From NCBI RefSeq assembly GCF_002931555.1, contig NZ_PSTZ01000005.1, positions 124,001-188,000 of the forward strand: DNA of 64,000 bases. The letters run 5' to 3'. Below the pieces are notes generated by a model. That model was not told the origin of the DNA, ran no database searches, and saw only the letters and a program-made list of their open reading frames with translations. The translations under genes were made by a program, and so were the position numbers. Of this stretch, positions 15,015 through 23,652 are shown in pieces (the stretch's first letter is position 1; every line of letters starts with the position of its first letter). The stretch is from Pseudoclavibacter sp. RFBB5. GTDB taxonomy: Bacteria; Actinomycetota; Actinomycetes; Actinomycetales; Microbacteriaceae.

Positions 15015-16382
15015 TTGACGCAGACACTCACCCGCAAGCTCGGCGTGCCCGGAATCGTGTTCATGGTGATCGCGGCGGCCGCGCCCATCACCGTGGTCGC
15101 CGCGAACTTCCCGATCATCTTCGGCGTCTCCGGCTCCGTCGGGGCGCCGCTCATGGTGCTCGTCGCCACCGCGATCCTGCTGCTCTTCTCCGTCGGCTAC
15201 GCGTGGATGACCCCGCACGTGCCCGACGCTGGCGCCTTCTACTCCTACGTGGACCGCGGTCTCGGGCGGCGCCTCGGGCTGGGCACCGCATCCATCGCTC
15301 TGCTCTCCTACGTGCTGCTCACCGTGTCGATGACCTGCTACCTGGGCGTGCAGGCCGGCAACCTCTTCGAGCTGTGGACTGGGATGCAGGTGCCCTGGTG
15401 GCTCATCTCCGCCCTCATGATCGCGATCGTTGGGTTCCTCGGCTACCGCAACATCGACCTCTCCGCGAAGGTGCTCGGCGTCGTCCTCGTGCTCGAGGTC
15501 GTCGCGGTCATCGTCATCGACGTGGGCGTCCTCGCGTCCGGGCGCGAGCTCACGACGCTGCCGTTCAGCGTCAGCGAGGCCGTCTCCGGCACGCCCGGCC
15601 TCGGCCTGCTGTTCGCGTTCCTCGGCTTCTTCGGCTTCGAGGCGACGGCCGTCTTCCGCAACGAGGCTCGTGACCCGGAGCGCACCGTGCCCCGCGCCAC
15701 CTACATCGCCGTCATTGCGGTCGGCGCCCTCTACTTCGTGTCGTCGTGGCTCGTCATCGCCGGCCTCGGTGCCGACGACGCGGTCGCCCTCTCGAACGAG
15801 GACCCAGCAGGTGTCGTCGTCGGACTCGCAGGCGACGTGGTCGCACCGATCATGGCCGACATCGTGCAGGTGCTCGTCGTGACGAGCATGTTCGCGTGCA
15901 TGCTCGCGTTCCACAACATCGTCACCCGCTACCTGTTCACGCTGGGGGAGCGGGACGTGCTGCCGCGCACCCTCGCCGCCGTGCACCCGAAGCACTCTGC
16001 GCCGTCGCGCGCGTCCCTGTGGGTCACCATCATCACCGCAGTCGTGGTCGTCGTCTCCGCGCTCGCGCAGCTCGACCCGGTGCTGCAGATCTACACCTGG
16101 TACTCCGGAGCTGGCGCGGTGGGCGTCATCGTCATGATGACCCTCGCGAGCTTCGCCGTCGTCGCCTTCCGCGCTCGCCTGAAGCGGGATGCTGCCGAAG
16201 GGACGGCCTCGTCGTGGGTCACGGTCGCGTCGCTGGCCGGCGGCATCGGACTTGTCCTCGTGCTGGTGATCGCGATCTGGAACTTCCCCTTCCTCGTCGG
16301 CGGAGTGGTTGCGGCGATCATCTGGGGTGTCGTGCTGGCCGGGTTCTTCGCGGTCGGCACGCTGCTGCCGGGCAAGCGCTGA
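15015..16382 (+). CDS. APC-superfamily amino-acid/polyamine permease
   Basis: A 455-residue membrane protein with about 12 hydrophobic segments. The N-terminus has the APC pattern of helix 1 (VPGIVFMVIAAAAPITVVAA), and helix 6 FAFLGFFGFEATAVFRNEARDPERTVPRA contains the FEA...E...P..T.PR signature in pieces. It should import an amino acid or related amine by proton symport. It starts with TTG 15015, preceded by AGAGGA. The leader and first third are duplicated, in decayed form, at 12889-13335. It ends 31 bases from a convergent lipoprotein gene. The substrate cannot be predicted. Confidence 0.9.
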   Translation: MTQTLTRKLGVPGIVFMVIAAAAPITVVAANFPIIFGVSGSVGAPLMVLVATAILLLFSVGYAWMTPHVPDAGAFYSYVDRGLGRRLGLGTASIALLSYVLLTVSMTCYLGVQAGNLFELWTGMQVPWWLISALMIAIVGFLGYRNIDLSAKVLGVVLVLEVVAVIVIDVGVLASGRELTTLPFSVSEAVSGTPGLGLLFAFLGFFGFEATAVFRNEARDPERTVPRATYIAVIAVGALYFVSSWLVIAGLGADDAVALSNEDPAGVVVGLAGDVVAPIMADIVQVLVVTSMFACMLAFHNIVTRYLFTLGERDVLPRTLAAVHPKHSAPSRASLWVTIITAVVVVVSALAQLDPVLQIYTWYSGAGAVGVIVMMTLASFAVVAFRARLKRDAAEGTASSWVTVASLAGGIGLVLVLVIAIWNFPFLVGGVVAAIIWGVVLAGFFAVGTLLPGKR

Positions 16383-16413
16383 GGCTCGCCCGCGTAGCTG
16401 CTTGCTCTCCTGA

Positions 16414-16848
16414 CTACTCGCCCTCGTAGCGAACCGCAGAGTCGAGACACTCCGCAGTCGTGCCGACTCCCTCAAGCGCGCACCCGCCGTCGATGAGCGA
16501 GCGCGAACCGATCGGCTCCGTGAGCTGGACAGTGACCGGAACTGCGTTGTTGCCCGGGCATGTTTGAAGGCCTGAGATCGGGACAACGTCGACGCGAATG
16601 ATGATCTGCTCCGCCTCGTACGTGACCTGCGGTTCAAGAACCTCACCGGTCTCGCCCCCGGAGCAATCAAGTCGAGTGACCTCGATGTGCAGCTGCTCGC
16701 TGGAACTCGAGACCGCGGTCGGGTCGGAGAGGTGCCACGTCGCGGGATCACCCGTATTCGTGAGGAAGGCCAGCTGCTGGCAACCGGCAAGCACACCCAC
16801 GGCGGCACTCGCGAGGAGCAGGGAACCCACGATTCGGCACGGCGTCAT
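16414..16848 (-). CDS. Putative lipoprotein, function unknown
   Basis: A 144-residue protein with a lipoprotein signal peptide: MTPCRIVGSLLL, a hydrophobic stretch, then lipobox VLAGC. The mature part has three further Cys (DCSGG, TCPGNN, GCALEG and a CLDS), so disulfides are possible outside the cell. I do not recognise the family. ATG 16848 is used here; an in-frame ATG at 16854 adds two residues. No clear RBS is seen for either. It is on the opposite strand from the permease and in a zone of gene remnants. Confidence 0.65.
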   Translation of the reverse strand: MTPCRIVGSLLLASAAVGVLAGCQQLAFLTNTGDPATWHLSDPTAVSSSSEQLHIEVTRLDCSGGETGEVLEPQVTYEAEQIIIRVDVVPISGLQTCPGNNAVPVTVQLTEPIGSRSLIDGGCALEGVGTTAECLDSAVRYEGE

Positions 16849-16908
16849 GAACATATTCTGGCGGAAGCAGCCGGTTGCCGGGCCTGCCCCGCCCGGCTCT
16901 CGTTCTCG

Positions 16909-17373
16909 CTAGTGACCTTCAACGTGTGGCCAGAAACGGAGCCGCCACTCGAAGTTGGGCTCACTCGCCGACTCGACATCCCAGTCGGCGTTGGATTCGC
17001 GCCCGCAGACTTCGACGTTGTAGCCGACCTCCTCGAAGGCGAGGGGCAACGGCGTCGCGTCCACCGTGGCGGATTCCAACCAAACACCTGGTTCAGTCCG
17101 AACGTTCAACGCCTCAAGCGACACCTGGTCCCAGTCTCTTGAGTCCTGCGGCGGGACCCCCGACCAGATTTCCACGCGGAACTTCGCCTGGAAGTTCCAC
17201 TGCTGTGGGCTCACAACGACGATTGCATTGCCGTCTCCGGCGCAAGGAGGTTGCGAGAGCGCGGCCTCGAGCAACGGCATCGGGTCCAGGAACGGTGCGC
17301 AGCAGATGTAGAACTGGCCGTAGTCGATGGCTTGCGTCACCGTGGCGCACTGGAGTCTCTCGGATGTCTGCAC
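16909..17373 (-). CDS. Hypothetical soluble protein
   Basis: A 154-residue protein from GTG 17373. It has no signal peptide or membrane segment. Cys residues occur in YICCAPF and QPPCAGDGN; the middle reads AIVVVSPQQWNFQAKFRVEIW and the end FEWRLRFWPHVEGH. The pattern of alternating hydrophobic strands suggests a small beta-rich fold. I do not recognise it. It lies between a lipoprotein gene and an alcohol dehydrogenase remnant. Confidence 0.6.
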   Translation of the reverse strand: MQTSERLQCATVTQAIDYGQFYICCAPFLDPMPLLEAALSQPPCAGDGNAIVVVSPQQWNFQAKFRVEIWSGVPPQDSRDWDQVSLEALNVRTEPGVWLESATVDATPLPLAFEEVGYNVEVCGRESNADWDVESASEPNFEWRLRFWPHVEGH

Positions 17374-17390
17374 GCTAGGAGGCTAGGCGA

Positions 17391-17644
17391 AGGGCGTCGC
17401 CGCGGTCCTGCCCATCACGGGCGTAGGCGCCGATTCGGTCTTCGACTTCGTCGGCCTCGGCCCGGTCACGCAGCAGGCACTCCAGCTGGTCGCGCCCGGC
17501 GGAGGGTTCTACCTCTACCTGCAGGGTCGGTTCGAGCTCGACGCCCTCGTCTCCAGCGAGATCACACTCGCCGACGTGCAGGACGGATACGCGTCGCTCA
17601 AGAATCCAGAGATCGCGCGTGTCGTCGTCACCGGCCTGAGCTGA
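17391..17644 (+). pseudogene. 3' remnant of a zinc-type alcohol dehydrogenase gene
   Basis: An open frame without a start codon reads GVGADSVFDFVGLGPVTQQA, then LQLVAPGGGFYLYLQGR, then FELDALVSSEITLADVQDGY and SLKNPEIARVVVTGLS before TGA. The first part is the coenzyme-domain end of medium-chain dehydrogenases and the last part their usual C-terminus; some 15-25 residues between them seem missing. The catalytic domain and most of the Rossmann fold are gone. It is a relic and shows that this zone has lost DNA. Confidence 0.75.
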
Positions 17645-17651
17645 CGCGACT

Positions 17652-17683
17652 GCGGGCGGCGGGGCAACCCGCCCGCCGCCCGC
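17652..17683. terminator. Hairpin terminator after the fucose isomerase-like gene
   Basis: GCGGGCGGCGGG (17652-17663) and CCCGCCGCCCGC (17672-17683) form a perfect 12-base stem with an 8-base loop. It lies 14 bases beyond the minus-strand gene's stop and just after the dehydrogenase remnant, so it can serve both directions. There is no T run. Confidence 0.6.
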
Positions 17684-17697
17684 GCCCCGCGCCACCG

Positions 17698-19329
17698 CTA
17701 GAGATTCACCGCCCCTAGGACGTGCACCTTGATGCCCATGTCCGCGAACATTGCAGCCTTCGCGGTGAGCGCCTTGTCGGCGATCGCCGCGTCGGGGGCG
17801 TACGCCAACTGCACGTGGTTCGCCTTGTGGCGGGCCATGAACTGGTTCCGGGAGATGCCGTGCAGCACCACGTGAGCGATCGGCCACTCTGGGTTCGTCG
17901 CCTCCTTGCGGCGCTTCGTCTCCTCGGCTGGCAGCTCGACGACTGATCCGCGGAAGATATCGGCCTGCAGGATGCCCTCCGCGATGTAGACGCGACTCAG
18001 GACGACCTCGCCCGGCTTCGAGCATCCATTGATCGTCGCGCCACCGGCAGGGAAGAACACCGGATCCTGACGCCACGCCTCCGCGTTCGACCAGCCGCCC
18101 AAGTGCGAGCCAGGAACCGAGCCGGAGATCTCGTAGACCCACACGAACTGCCCGTCGAAGTCCTCGCCCCAACGCACATCGTGCAAGGTGTTGTCCGGCA
18201 GAAGATCCATTGCGCGCCACACCCGGTCAGTCACGAGCGCGTCGACGGCGACGCCTTCGTCTGCTTCGTTGAAGTGCGGGAACGCGCGCCCCTCGTGCAG
18301 CACGCGGGCACCGTTGCGCGAGCGCACGGGTGGCCGATCGGTCGAGTTCAGCAGCCCCTCCGCAAGGTCGGAGGCCGGCACCAGATCCTTCAATCCCTGC
18401 TGGTACTGGATGCCCAACGCGTCCAACCCGAAGTCATCCGCGATACGCAGCGCGGCGATGTACATCTTCAGCTGCCACTGCACCTGCTCCCGCGTCAGCT
18501 GCGTCGCGTCGTCAGCACCGAACCGGAAGTGGAGGCCCTGGTCTACGAGCCACGCGAACGCTTCGTCCGCATCCGCATCTCCGACCTTCAGCATCTCCGC
18601 GTACAGCGCCGACTGCGACAGTCGCTCCTTGTAGATGCCCGTCCTGTTGAGTAGCTCGTCGTCGATGATCGCGTTGTACATGCCCATGCAACCCTCGTCG
18701 AAGACGCCGATGATCGCCTTCTCCGAGGCGAGCTTCGCCGCCAGCGCCTCGCCAACAGCTCGCTCCGCGCTCACCGGCATGTCCCGCTGGGGATGCACGT
18801 GCGAGTCGTCGTGCGCGATCACCCCGGACTGGGTCCACGATCGCAGTCCATCCAGGAACCACTCGTCAGCGAAATCGACGGACCACAGCGTCGAGTATTC
18901 GGTGCCCATCTTCGTGAGCGACGCGTTCAGCCCTAGCAGCCCGACGAGTCCCGGCCACTCACCGCTGAAATTCGCGACCGTCAGAATCGGCCCCCGATGG
19001 GTGCGCAACCCCGCGAGCACATGATGCGAGTACTGCCAGACCGCTTCAGCGACGATCAGTGGGGCGTCCACTGGGATGTGTTTGAACACGTCGAGCCCCA
19101 TTCGCTGGCTCGAGATGAACCCGTGGCCGGTCTTCGGGTCGACTTCATTGGCCCGCTGCACGTGCCAGCCAAGGTTCTCCAGCGCGCGAGTCACGCCGTG
19201 CTCGAGTTCCAGTTGCGCCGGCCAGCCCGCGATGTTCGCGGACTCGCGCAGGTCGCCAGATGAGATGAGGTACGCGGTCTTCGGGGCCGTAGCTGGGCGG
19301 GGGGACAGAGTGGGAAGCGTGTAGGTCAC
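17698..19329 (-). CDS. L-fucose isomerase-like protein
   Basis: A 543-residue enzyme of the L-fucose/L-arabinose isomerase superfamily, close in length to FucI (about 590). Family features seen are VANFSGEWPGLVGLLGLNASL (metal-site region; N-terminal half), IGVFDEGCMGMYNAIIDDELL with the acidic residues that bind Mn, and the C-terminal IAHVVLHGISRNQFMARHKAN with the His-rich end where FucI has a metal-ligand His. It should interconvert an aldose and a ketose such as L-fucose and L-fuculose. GTG 19329 is preceded by GGAGA. It sits 33 bases after the sugar kinase, and the pair is likely co-transcribed from the operator at 20900. Another deoxy sugar, for example L-rhamnose-derived, cannot be excluded. 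Confidence 0.82.
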   Translation of the reverse strand: MTYTLPTLSPRPATAPKTAYLISSGDLRESANIAGWPAQLELEHGVTRALENLGWHVQRANEVDPKTGHGFISSQRMGLDVFKHIPVDAPLIVAEAVWQYSHHVLAGLRTHRGPILTVANFSGEWPGLVGLLGLNASLTKMGTEYSTLWSVDFADEWFLDGLRSWTQSGVIAHDDSHVHPQRDMPVSAERAVGEALAAKLASEKAIIGVFDEGCMGMYNAIIDDELLNRTGIYKERLSQSALYAEMLKVGDADADEAFAWLVDQGLHFRFGADDATQLTREQVQWQLKMYIAALRIADDFGLDALGIQYQQGLKDLVPASDLAEGLLNSTDRPPVRSRNGARVLHEGRAFPHFNEADEGVAVDALVTDRVWRAMDLLPDNTLHDVRWGEDFDGQFVWVYEISGSVPGSHLGGWSNAEAWRQDPVFFPAGGATINGCSKPGEVVLSRVYIAEGILQADIFRGSVVELPAEETKRRKEATNPEWPIAHVVLHGISRNQFMARHKANHVQLAYAPDAAIADKALTAKAAMFADMGIKVHVLGAVNL

Positions 19330-19362
19330 GGGTCTCCGATCAGAGGGGGGTGGATGCGGCGC

Positions 19363-20865
19363 TCAGCTGTGAGCGCCGCGGTGCAGTGCTGCGAGTTCGT
19401 GGACGACGGACTTCGAGTCCCCGTAGAAGCGCAGGTAGAGCTCGAAGAGTCCGTCGTAGAAGTCCTTCAGAGCCGGGTTCGGGGTGATCACCTCGGTGGG
19501 CGGATTCCAGTCAGTGATGCTGGGCAGGCCGTCTTCGCCCGCCGCACGGGCGAACGCGCGCGCCGCGAGGAACGCGGACCCGTAGCTGGCGCCGATCGTC
19601 GCCGATGGCACCTCCTGTGGAAGCCCGCAGACATCGGAGACGGTCTGCAGCCACAGCCGTCCCTGCGTTCCACCGCCCACGGCAACGATCCGCTGCAGGG
19701 CAGCGCCCGCCTCCCGCATCGTCTCGATGTTGTGGCGAACGCCGAAAGCTGTCGCCTCCAGTGCCGCGCGGTACAGGTCGCCGCGGGTGTGCTCGAGTGT
19801 CAGCCCGGCGATGACGCCGCGAGCTTGCGGGTCCTGGATGGGGGTACGCTCGCCCGCGAAGTAGGGGAGCGTCAGCAGCCCGTTCGCACCAGGGCCCGAG
19901 GCGGCCGCCTCCTCGAGGAGCTGCGGGTACTCGGCGCCCGTGAGGTTCCGCAGCCACGCCGTCAGCGCGCCTGAGGTTGCGAGCCCACCGGCGAGATTGC
20001 GAGTGCCAGGGACGGTGCCGACGGTGGTCCACATCGACGGTGAGCGGTGCGTCTCGTCCGTCGTGGCGATGAGGAACATCGTCGTGCCGTACATGACCAT
20101 CAAGTCGCCGACCTCGAGCGCGCCGACGCTGGCCGCCTCAGCCCAAGCGTCGATCGTGCCGGTGATGACCGGGATTCCCGGAGCGAGGTGCGTCTCGGCG
20201 GCCGCCTCGGCGGTGATGACTCCGGCGACGTCACCTGCCCACGCGAGCCGTGGCCGCTCGAGTGAGCCAGCGTAGCGGTCCCACCACTCCGCGTGCCAGC
20301 GCTCGGCCTCGATGTCATAGAGCGGTGACACCTGGCTCGCCGAATGGTGGTCGAGGCAGTACTCACCGGTCAGCTTTCGCACGAGCCATGAGGCAGGCAT
20401 GAACAGACGCCGCGCCCGCGACCAACGCTCCGGTTCCGACTCCGCTATCCACGCGATCTTCGGGCCGCCCGCCTGTGAGCTGAGCACCGAGCCGCCGACC
20501 GCGGTGATGGCCCCTTCCCCGAGCTCTCGCGTCATCCGGGCAACCTGTTCCGAGGCGCGGGTGTCGATGCCGTAGAGAATCGCCGGGCGCACCGGACGGT
20601 CGTCGTCGTCGGCGAGGAGCACGCACGGTCCCATGCCGCTGACGCCGACAGCGTCGACGACAACGCCGGGGAGGGAGGCGACCAGCTCCCGCGCTATGTC
20701 GGAGAACTCCGACCACCAGATGTCGGCGTCCATCTCAACCCACCCGGTGCGGGGTCGGTCGACCTCATGCTCGCGCACCGCCTGCGCGACGATGGTGCCG
20801 TCGCTGGCGACGAGCACGCCCTTGCTGCTCGACGTGCCGATGTCGACTCCGAGTGTGTAACCCAT
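19363..20865 (-). CDS. FGGY-family carbohydrate kinase
   Basis: A 500-residue sugar kinase. The N-terminal phosphate-binding motif is LGVDIGTSSSKGVLV; the second actin-fold part contains MYGTTMFLIATT and, near the C-terminus, AVGGGTQGRLWLQTVSDVCG, the FGGY signature region. WVEMDADIWW matches the usual substrate loop. It phosphorylates a ketose, probably the product of the isomerase encoded next. ATG 20865 follows GGAGGT at eight bases. The LacI-type operator at 20900-20913 lies 35 bases upstream, so it is probably repressed by the adjacent LacI protein. Confidence 0.9.
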   Translation of the reverse strand: MGYTLGVDIGTSSSKGVLVASDGTIVAQAVREHEVDRPRTGWVEMDADIWWSEFSDIARELVASLPGVVVDAVGVSGMGPCVLLADDDDRPVRPAILYGIDTRASEQVARMTRELGEGAITAVGGSVLSSQAGGPKIAWIAESEPERWSRARRLFMPASWLVRKLTGEYCLDHHSASQVSPLYDIEAERWHAEWWDRYAGSLERPRLAWAGDVAGVITAEAAAETHLAPGIPVITGTIDAWAEAASVGALEVGDLMVMYGTTMFLIATTDETHRSPSMWTTVGTVPGTRNLAGGLATSGALTAWLRNLTGAEYPQLLEEAAASGPGANGLLTLPYFAGERTPIQDPQARGVIAGLTLEHTRGDLYRAALEATAFGVRHNIETMREAGAALQRIVAVGGGTQGRLWLQTVSDVCGLPQEVPSATIGASYGSAFLAARAFARAAGEDGLPSITDWNPPTEVITPNPALKDFYDGLFELYLRFYGDSKSVVHELAALHRGAHS

Positions 20866-20899
20866 GGGCGGTACCTCCAGGTTTCGAAAGATGTGGCAG

Positions 20900-20913
20900 T
20901 GCAATCGATTACA
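20900..20913. promoter_or_regulatory. LacI-type operator before the sugar kinase gene
   Basis: TGCAATCGATTACA is a near-perfect palindrome of the form TGYAATCGATTRCA. The same motif occurs at 31112-31125 (TGCAACCGATTACA) and, weaker, at 21948-21961. All three stand in front of minus-strand units of the carbohydrate island, which contains one LacI gene. Confidence 0.7.
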
Positions 20914-20955
20914 AATTGGTGGGGAAAGAGAGGCGGGCAGGCCGTTGGTCGCAGG

Positions 20956-21939
20956 TCAGTCGCGAGCTGCGGCGGCCCGTTGGACGGTGTGAGGCAGCAC
21001 GACCGTCTGAATCGGGCGCTCATCTCCGGCGATCCGCTCGATGAGCAGGCGCGCGGCCACGCTGCCCATCTCCTGGGCGGCGAGCCGCACGATCGTCACG
21101 GCGCTGGGTGAGATCGTGCTGAACGGCAGCGAGCCGATGACGGCGACGCCGAAGGTCGGCGGCATGAGGCCTCTCTCGCCGAGCACCTGAAGCGCTCCGA
21201 CGCCGATGAGATTGTTGCCCGCGACGATTGCATCCGGTGGTTTCGGCAGATCGAGCAGCGCACTCATCGAGGCGCGGCCGCCGTCGACGTGGAACGTCGA
21301 GAACCGGAGGAGGTCCTCGTCGACCGATGACGGTGACGCCTCGAGTACGGCGCGCCAGCCCTCGGCCCGCTCGAACGCCGTATCGATGTCCTGCGGGCCG
21401 GCGATGTGCGCGATGCGCGAGAACCCCGCCGCGAGCAGCTCCTTCGTCGCGGCGGCCCCCGCTGCCCGGTTGTCCATCACGACGAGATCGAGATCGTGCG
21501 CCGTCCGTCGGTCGACGATCACGACAGGGCGGCTCGTGGAGAGGATCTCATCGAGCCTGGTCGACGCCGAGGCAGGGGCAATGATGACCCCCGCCATCGA
21601 CTCCCATCCGCTGACTTGCAGATAGCGCGCCTCCTTATCGAGGCGGCCGTCGGAATTGCAGAGCACGACGGAGTAGCCAGCCTCCGACGCGACGTCCTCG
21701 ACCCCACGGACCATCTCGGTGAAGTAGGGGTTCTGCACGTCAGGGATGATGAGCGCGATCGTCTCGGACTCCCGTCGGCGTAGGTTGCGCGCCACTCGAT
21801 TCGGCGTGAAGTTCAGTTCCTTCGCGGCGGACCTGACCGCTTCGGCTTTCGGTGTGGAGACGCTCGCTCCGTTGAACACACGCGAGACCGTGGCCGTCGA
21901 GACACCGGCGAGTTTCGCGACGTCATAGATCGTCGACAT
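20956..21939 (-). CDS. LacI-family transcriptional repressor of the carbohydrate island
   Basis: A 327-residue regulator. The LacI headpiece is intact: TIYDVAKLAGVSTATVSRVF, then NGASVSTPKAEAV and the hinge VARNLRRRES. A periplasmic-binding-like effector domain follows (TIALIIPDVQNPYF, then VVIVDRR and IAHIAGPQDI). It should bind a sugar and release DNA. ATG 21939; a weak copy of the operator motif sits eight bases upstream, suggesting autoregulation. The gene is between the sialidase-like gene, from which a hairpin separates it, and the kinase. Confidence 0.93.
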   Translation of the reverse strand: MSTIYDVAKLAGVSTATVSRVFNGASVSTPKAEAVRSAAKELNFTPNRVARNLRRRESETIALIIPDVQNPYFTEMVRGVEDVASEAGYSVVLCNSDGRLDKEARYLQVSGWESMAGVIIAPASASTRLDEILSTSRPVVIVDRRTAHDLDLVVMDNRAAGAAATKELLAAGFSRIAHIAGPQDIDTAFERAEGWRAVLEASPSSVDEDLLRFSTFHVDGGRASMSALLDLPKPPDAIVAGNNLIGVGALQVLGERGLMPPTFGVAVIGSLPFSTISPSAVTIVRLAAQEMGSVAARLLIERIAGDERPIQTVVLPHTVQRAAAARD

Positions 21940-21947
21940 GTCAGCAC

Positions 21948-21961
21948 AGTAATCGATTTCG
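21948..21961. promoter_or_regulatory. Weak LacI-type operator before lacI-like gene
   Basis: AGTAATCGATTTCG matches 11 of 14 positions of the palindrome TGTAATCGATTGCA found at the other two sites of the island. It lies 8 bases upstream of the LacI start codon, a position that would block early transcription or translation of the repressor gene. Confidence 0.5.
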
Positions 21962-22008
21962 CGAGGGTGGCACGAAGACAGCGGACGCGGCGTTCGAGTT
22001 CGCCGGGC

Positions 22009-22045
22009 CGGCCTGCGCACCCAAGAGGTGCGCGTGCGCAGGCCG
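22009..22045. terminator. Hairpin terminator after the sialidase-like gene
   Basis: CGGCCTGCGCAC (22009-22020) and GTGCGCAGGCCG (22034-22045) make a perfect 12-base stem with a 13-base loop, 35 bases beyond the sialidase-like stop codon. It separates the upstream operon from lacI and the kinase. There is no T run. Confidence 0.6.
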
Positions 22046-22080
22046 CCCGACTCCATGTGTTCCGCTCCTCGTCGTTCCGG

Positions 22081-23619
22081 TTACTCGCTGCTCGCGGCCT
22101 TGCGGCGGCGGAGCAAGAGCGCCGCAGCGCCGATGAGGACAAGAGCGAGCGCGGAGGCGGCTCCCAGCCAGGGAACCTCGCCGCCGGTCGTCGCGAGCGA
22201 GTCGGTCCCGCCGGCTGTCGCGCTGCCGGTCGACGAGGGCGTGGCCGTCGTCACGGGCGCAGCGGTAGCTGACGTGGTGGCCGTCGGCGTGGCCGTCGCC
22301 TCAGCGTCGGTCGGGACGGGGACAACCGGAGTATCCGTGGGGGTCGTCGTCGGTGCCGTGGTCGCCGATGCCGTCGGCGTGGGAGTGACACCCGGGGTCG
22401 CACCGAGCTCGAGGTCGGCAAGCGGGATGCGCGAGAACTCGACGTCCTCCTTGTTGGTGCCATAGGAGACGTAGAGCGAGTCGCCCCAGACGAGGCTCTT
22501 CTGGTAGCTGTAGCCCGGGTTCTTGGACTTGCCCTCATAGCGCTTCGGCTGCAGGTCGGCCGAGTCGCGGATCACGAAGCCCTGGTCGAAGGTCACACCG
22601 TCGGCGCTCAGCACGATGACGAGCGGGTAGCGGGTCTTCGTGCCGGTCAGGCTCCCCGTCAGGTACGCGGTGCCGTCGGGCAGGTTGCCCGCGCTCTGCT
22701 TCGTTCGCGAATCAGGCACGTTCGTGACGACGGCCTGAGACCACGTCTCGCCGTTGTCCTCGCTCTTCGAGGCGAGCTTGAACATCGTGCTGCCGCCCTG
22801 GTCGCGGAAGGTCATGAAGATGGATCCGTCTGCCGCGACGTGCCAGCTCGGCTCCAGCTCGCGCGACATCTCGTTCTCGAGGTAGGGCTGGTTCTCGAAC
22901 TCACCCTGAGTCCAGCCGCTCACGCCGGTGGGGTCGTCCGTGTAGTACGGCTTCACGTGGAGGCCTGGCTGGACATGGAATGCGGTCAGCAGGCGGCCGC
23001 TCGGCAGGGCTTTGACGTCCTGCTCGATGATGCCGAGCACCGGCTCGCCGGCCTCGTCCGTCACACGCTTCGGCTCCGACCAGGTGACACCGTCGGTGCT
23101 GGAGACGTACTCGGTGTACCCGCCGCGAGGTTCGAGCGCTGCCGGCCAGACGTTCAGGTACGCGATGAGCGTCTCTCCGTCTGTCCACCAGCCGCCGTTC
23201 GACGTGTACCCGTCGTCGCGGGGTTCGGTGAGGGGGATCGGTGCGGACCACTCGCTGCCGTTGTCGCTCACGCTGTACGTGACGATCGTCTCGGGGGCGT
23301 CCTCGTCGAGCGCCGACGACTGCCACTGCGCGTAGAGGCGGTCCTTGAACGGCATGAGCACCGTCCCGTGGTTGAACTTCGCGTCGTCGTCGCCAGGCTC
23401 GAAGATGGTCACGGTCTCGGCGTTCTCTGCCTGGGGGAGGCCGAGCGCATTCAGATCCGTGGTGTCGATCAGGCCTTCGGTGACGCCGATCGTGGTCGGT
23501 GGCTCGGTGGTGTCCGCGAGGGCTGGGCCCACGGCGATACCTGCGGTGAGCGCGAACGCGCTGAGCAGAGAGCCGCCGATCAAGACAGGGGCGCGGTGCC
23601 GGGTTTGGGGGAGCGTCAT
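22081..23619 (-). CDS. Wall-anchored BNR-repeat exo-sialidase-like protein
   Basis: A 512-residue exported protein. The signal peptide ends near ALADTTE (about residue 36). The body is a six-bladed-propeller-type BNR protein with Asp-box-like repeats: SVSDNGSEW, SSTDGVTW and KSEDNGETW. A Thr/Pro/Ala-rich linker (about 400-470) reaches the sortase motif LATTG near 475, followed by a hydrophobic helix and RRRKAASSE, so it is bound to the cell wall. Family members cleave terminal sialic acids, but many BNR proteins act on other sugars, and its operon holds a rhamnosidase; the substrate is open. It is last in the operon that begins with GntR, 33 bases after the aldolase gene. Confidence 0.82.
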   Translation of the reverse strand: MTLPQTRHRAPVLIGGSLLSAFALTAGIAVGPALADTTEPPTTIGVTEGLIDTTDLNALGLPQAENAETVTIFEPGDDDAKFNHGTVLMPFKDRLYAQWQSSALDEDAPETIVTYSVSDNGSEWSAPIPLTEPRDDGYTSNGGWWTDGETLIAYLNVWPAALEPRGGYTEYVSSTDGVTWSEPKRVTDEAGEPVLGIIEQDVKALPSGRLLTAFHVQPGLHVKPYYTDDPTGVSGWTQGEFENQPYLENEMSRELEPSWHVAADGSIFMTFRDQGGSTMFKLASKSEDNGETWSQAVVTNVPDSRTKQSAGNLPDGTAYLTGSLTGTKTRYPLVIVLSADGVTFDQGFVIRDSADLQPKRYEGKSKNPGYSYQKSLVWGDSLYVSYGTNKEDVEFSRIPLADLELGATPGVTPTPTASATTAPTTTPTDTPVVPVPTDAEATATPTATTSATAAPVTTATPSSTGSATAGGTDSLATTGGEVPWLGAASALALVLIGAAALLLRRRKAASSE

Positions 23620-23652
23620 TGCAACCTTCCTTTCGGTGTGGGGATCGTGCTT

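Noticed and set aside
14955-16808. Open frame of 617 codons on the minus strand
   Set aside because: It is antisense to the amino-acid permease and consists of Arg/Asp/Glu/His-rich low-complexity sequence.
7475-17650. Prophage or integrative element
   Set aside because: No integrase, recombinase, phage structural or conjugation gene, and no tRNA attachment site was seen; the zone is better described as a recombination hotspot.
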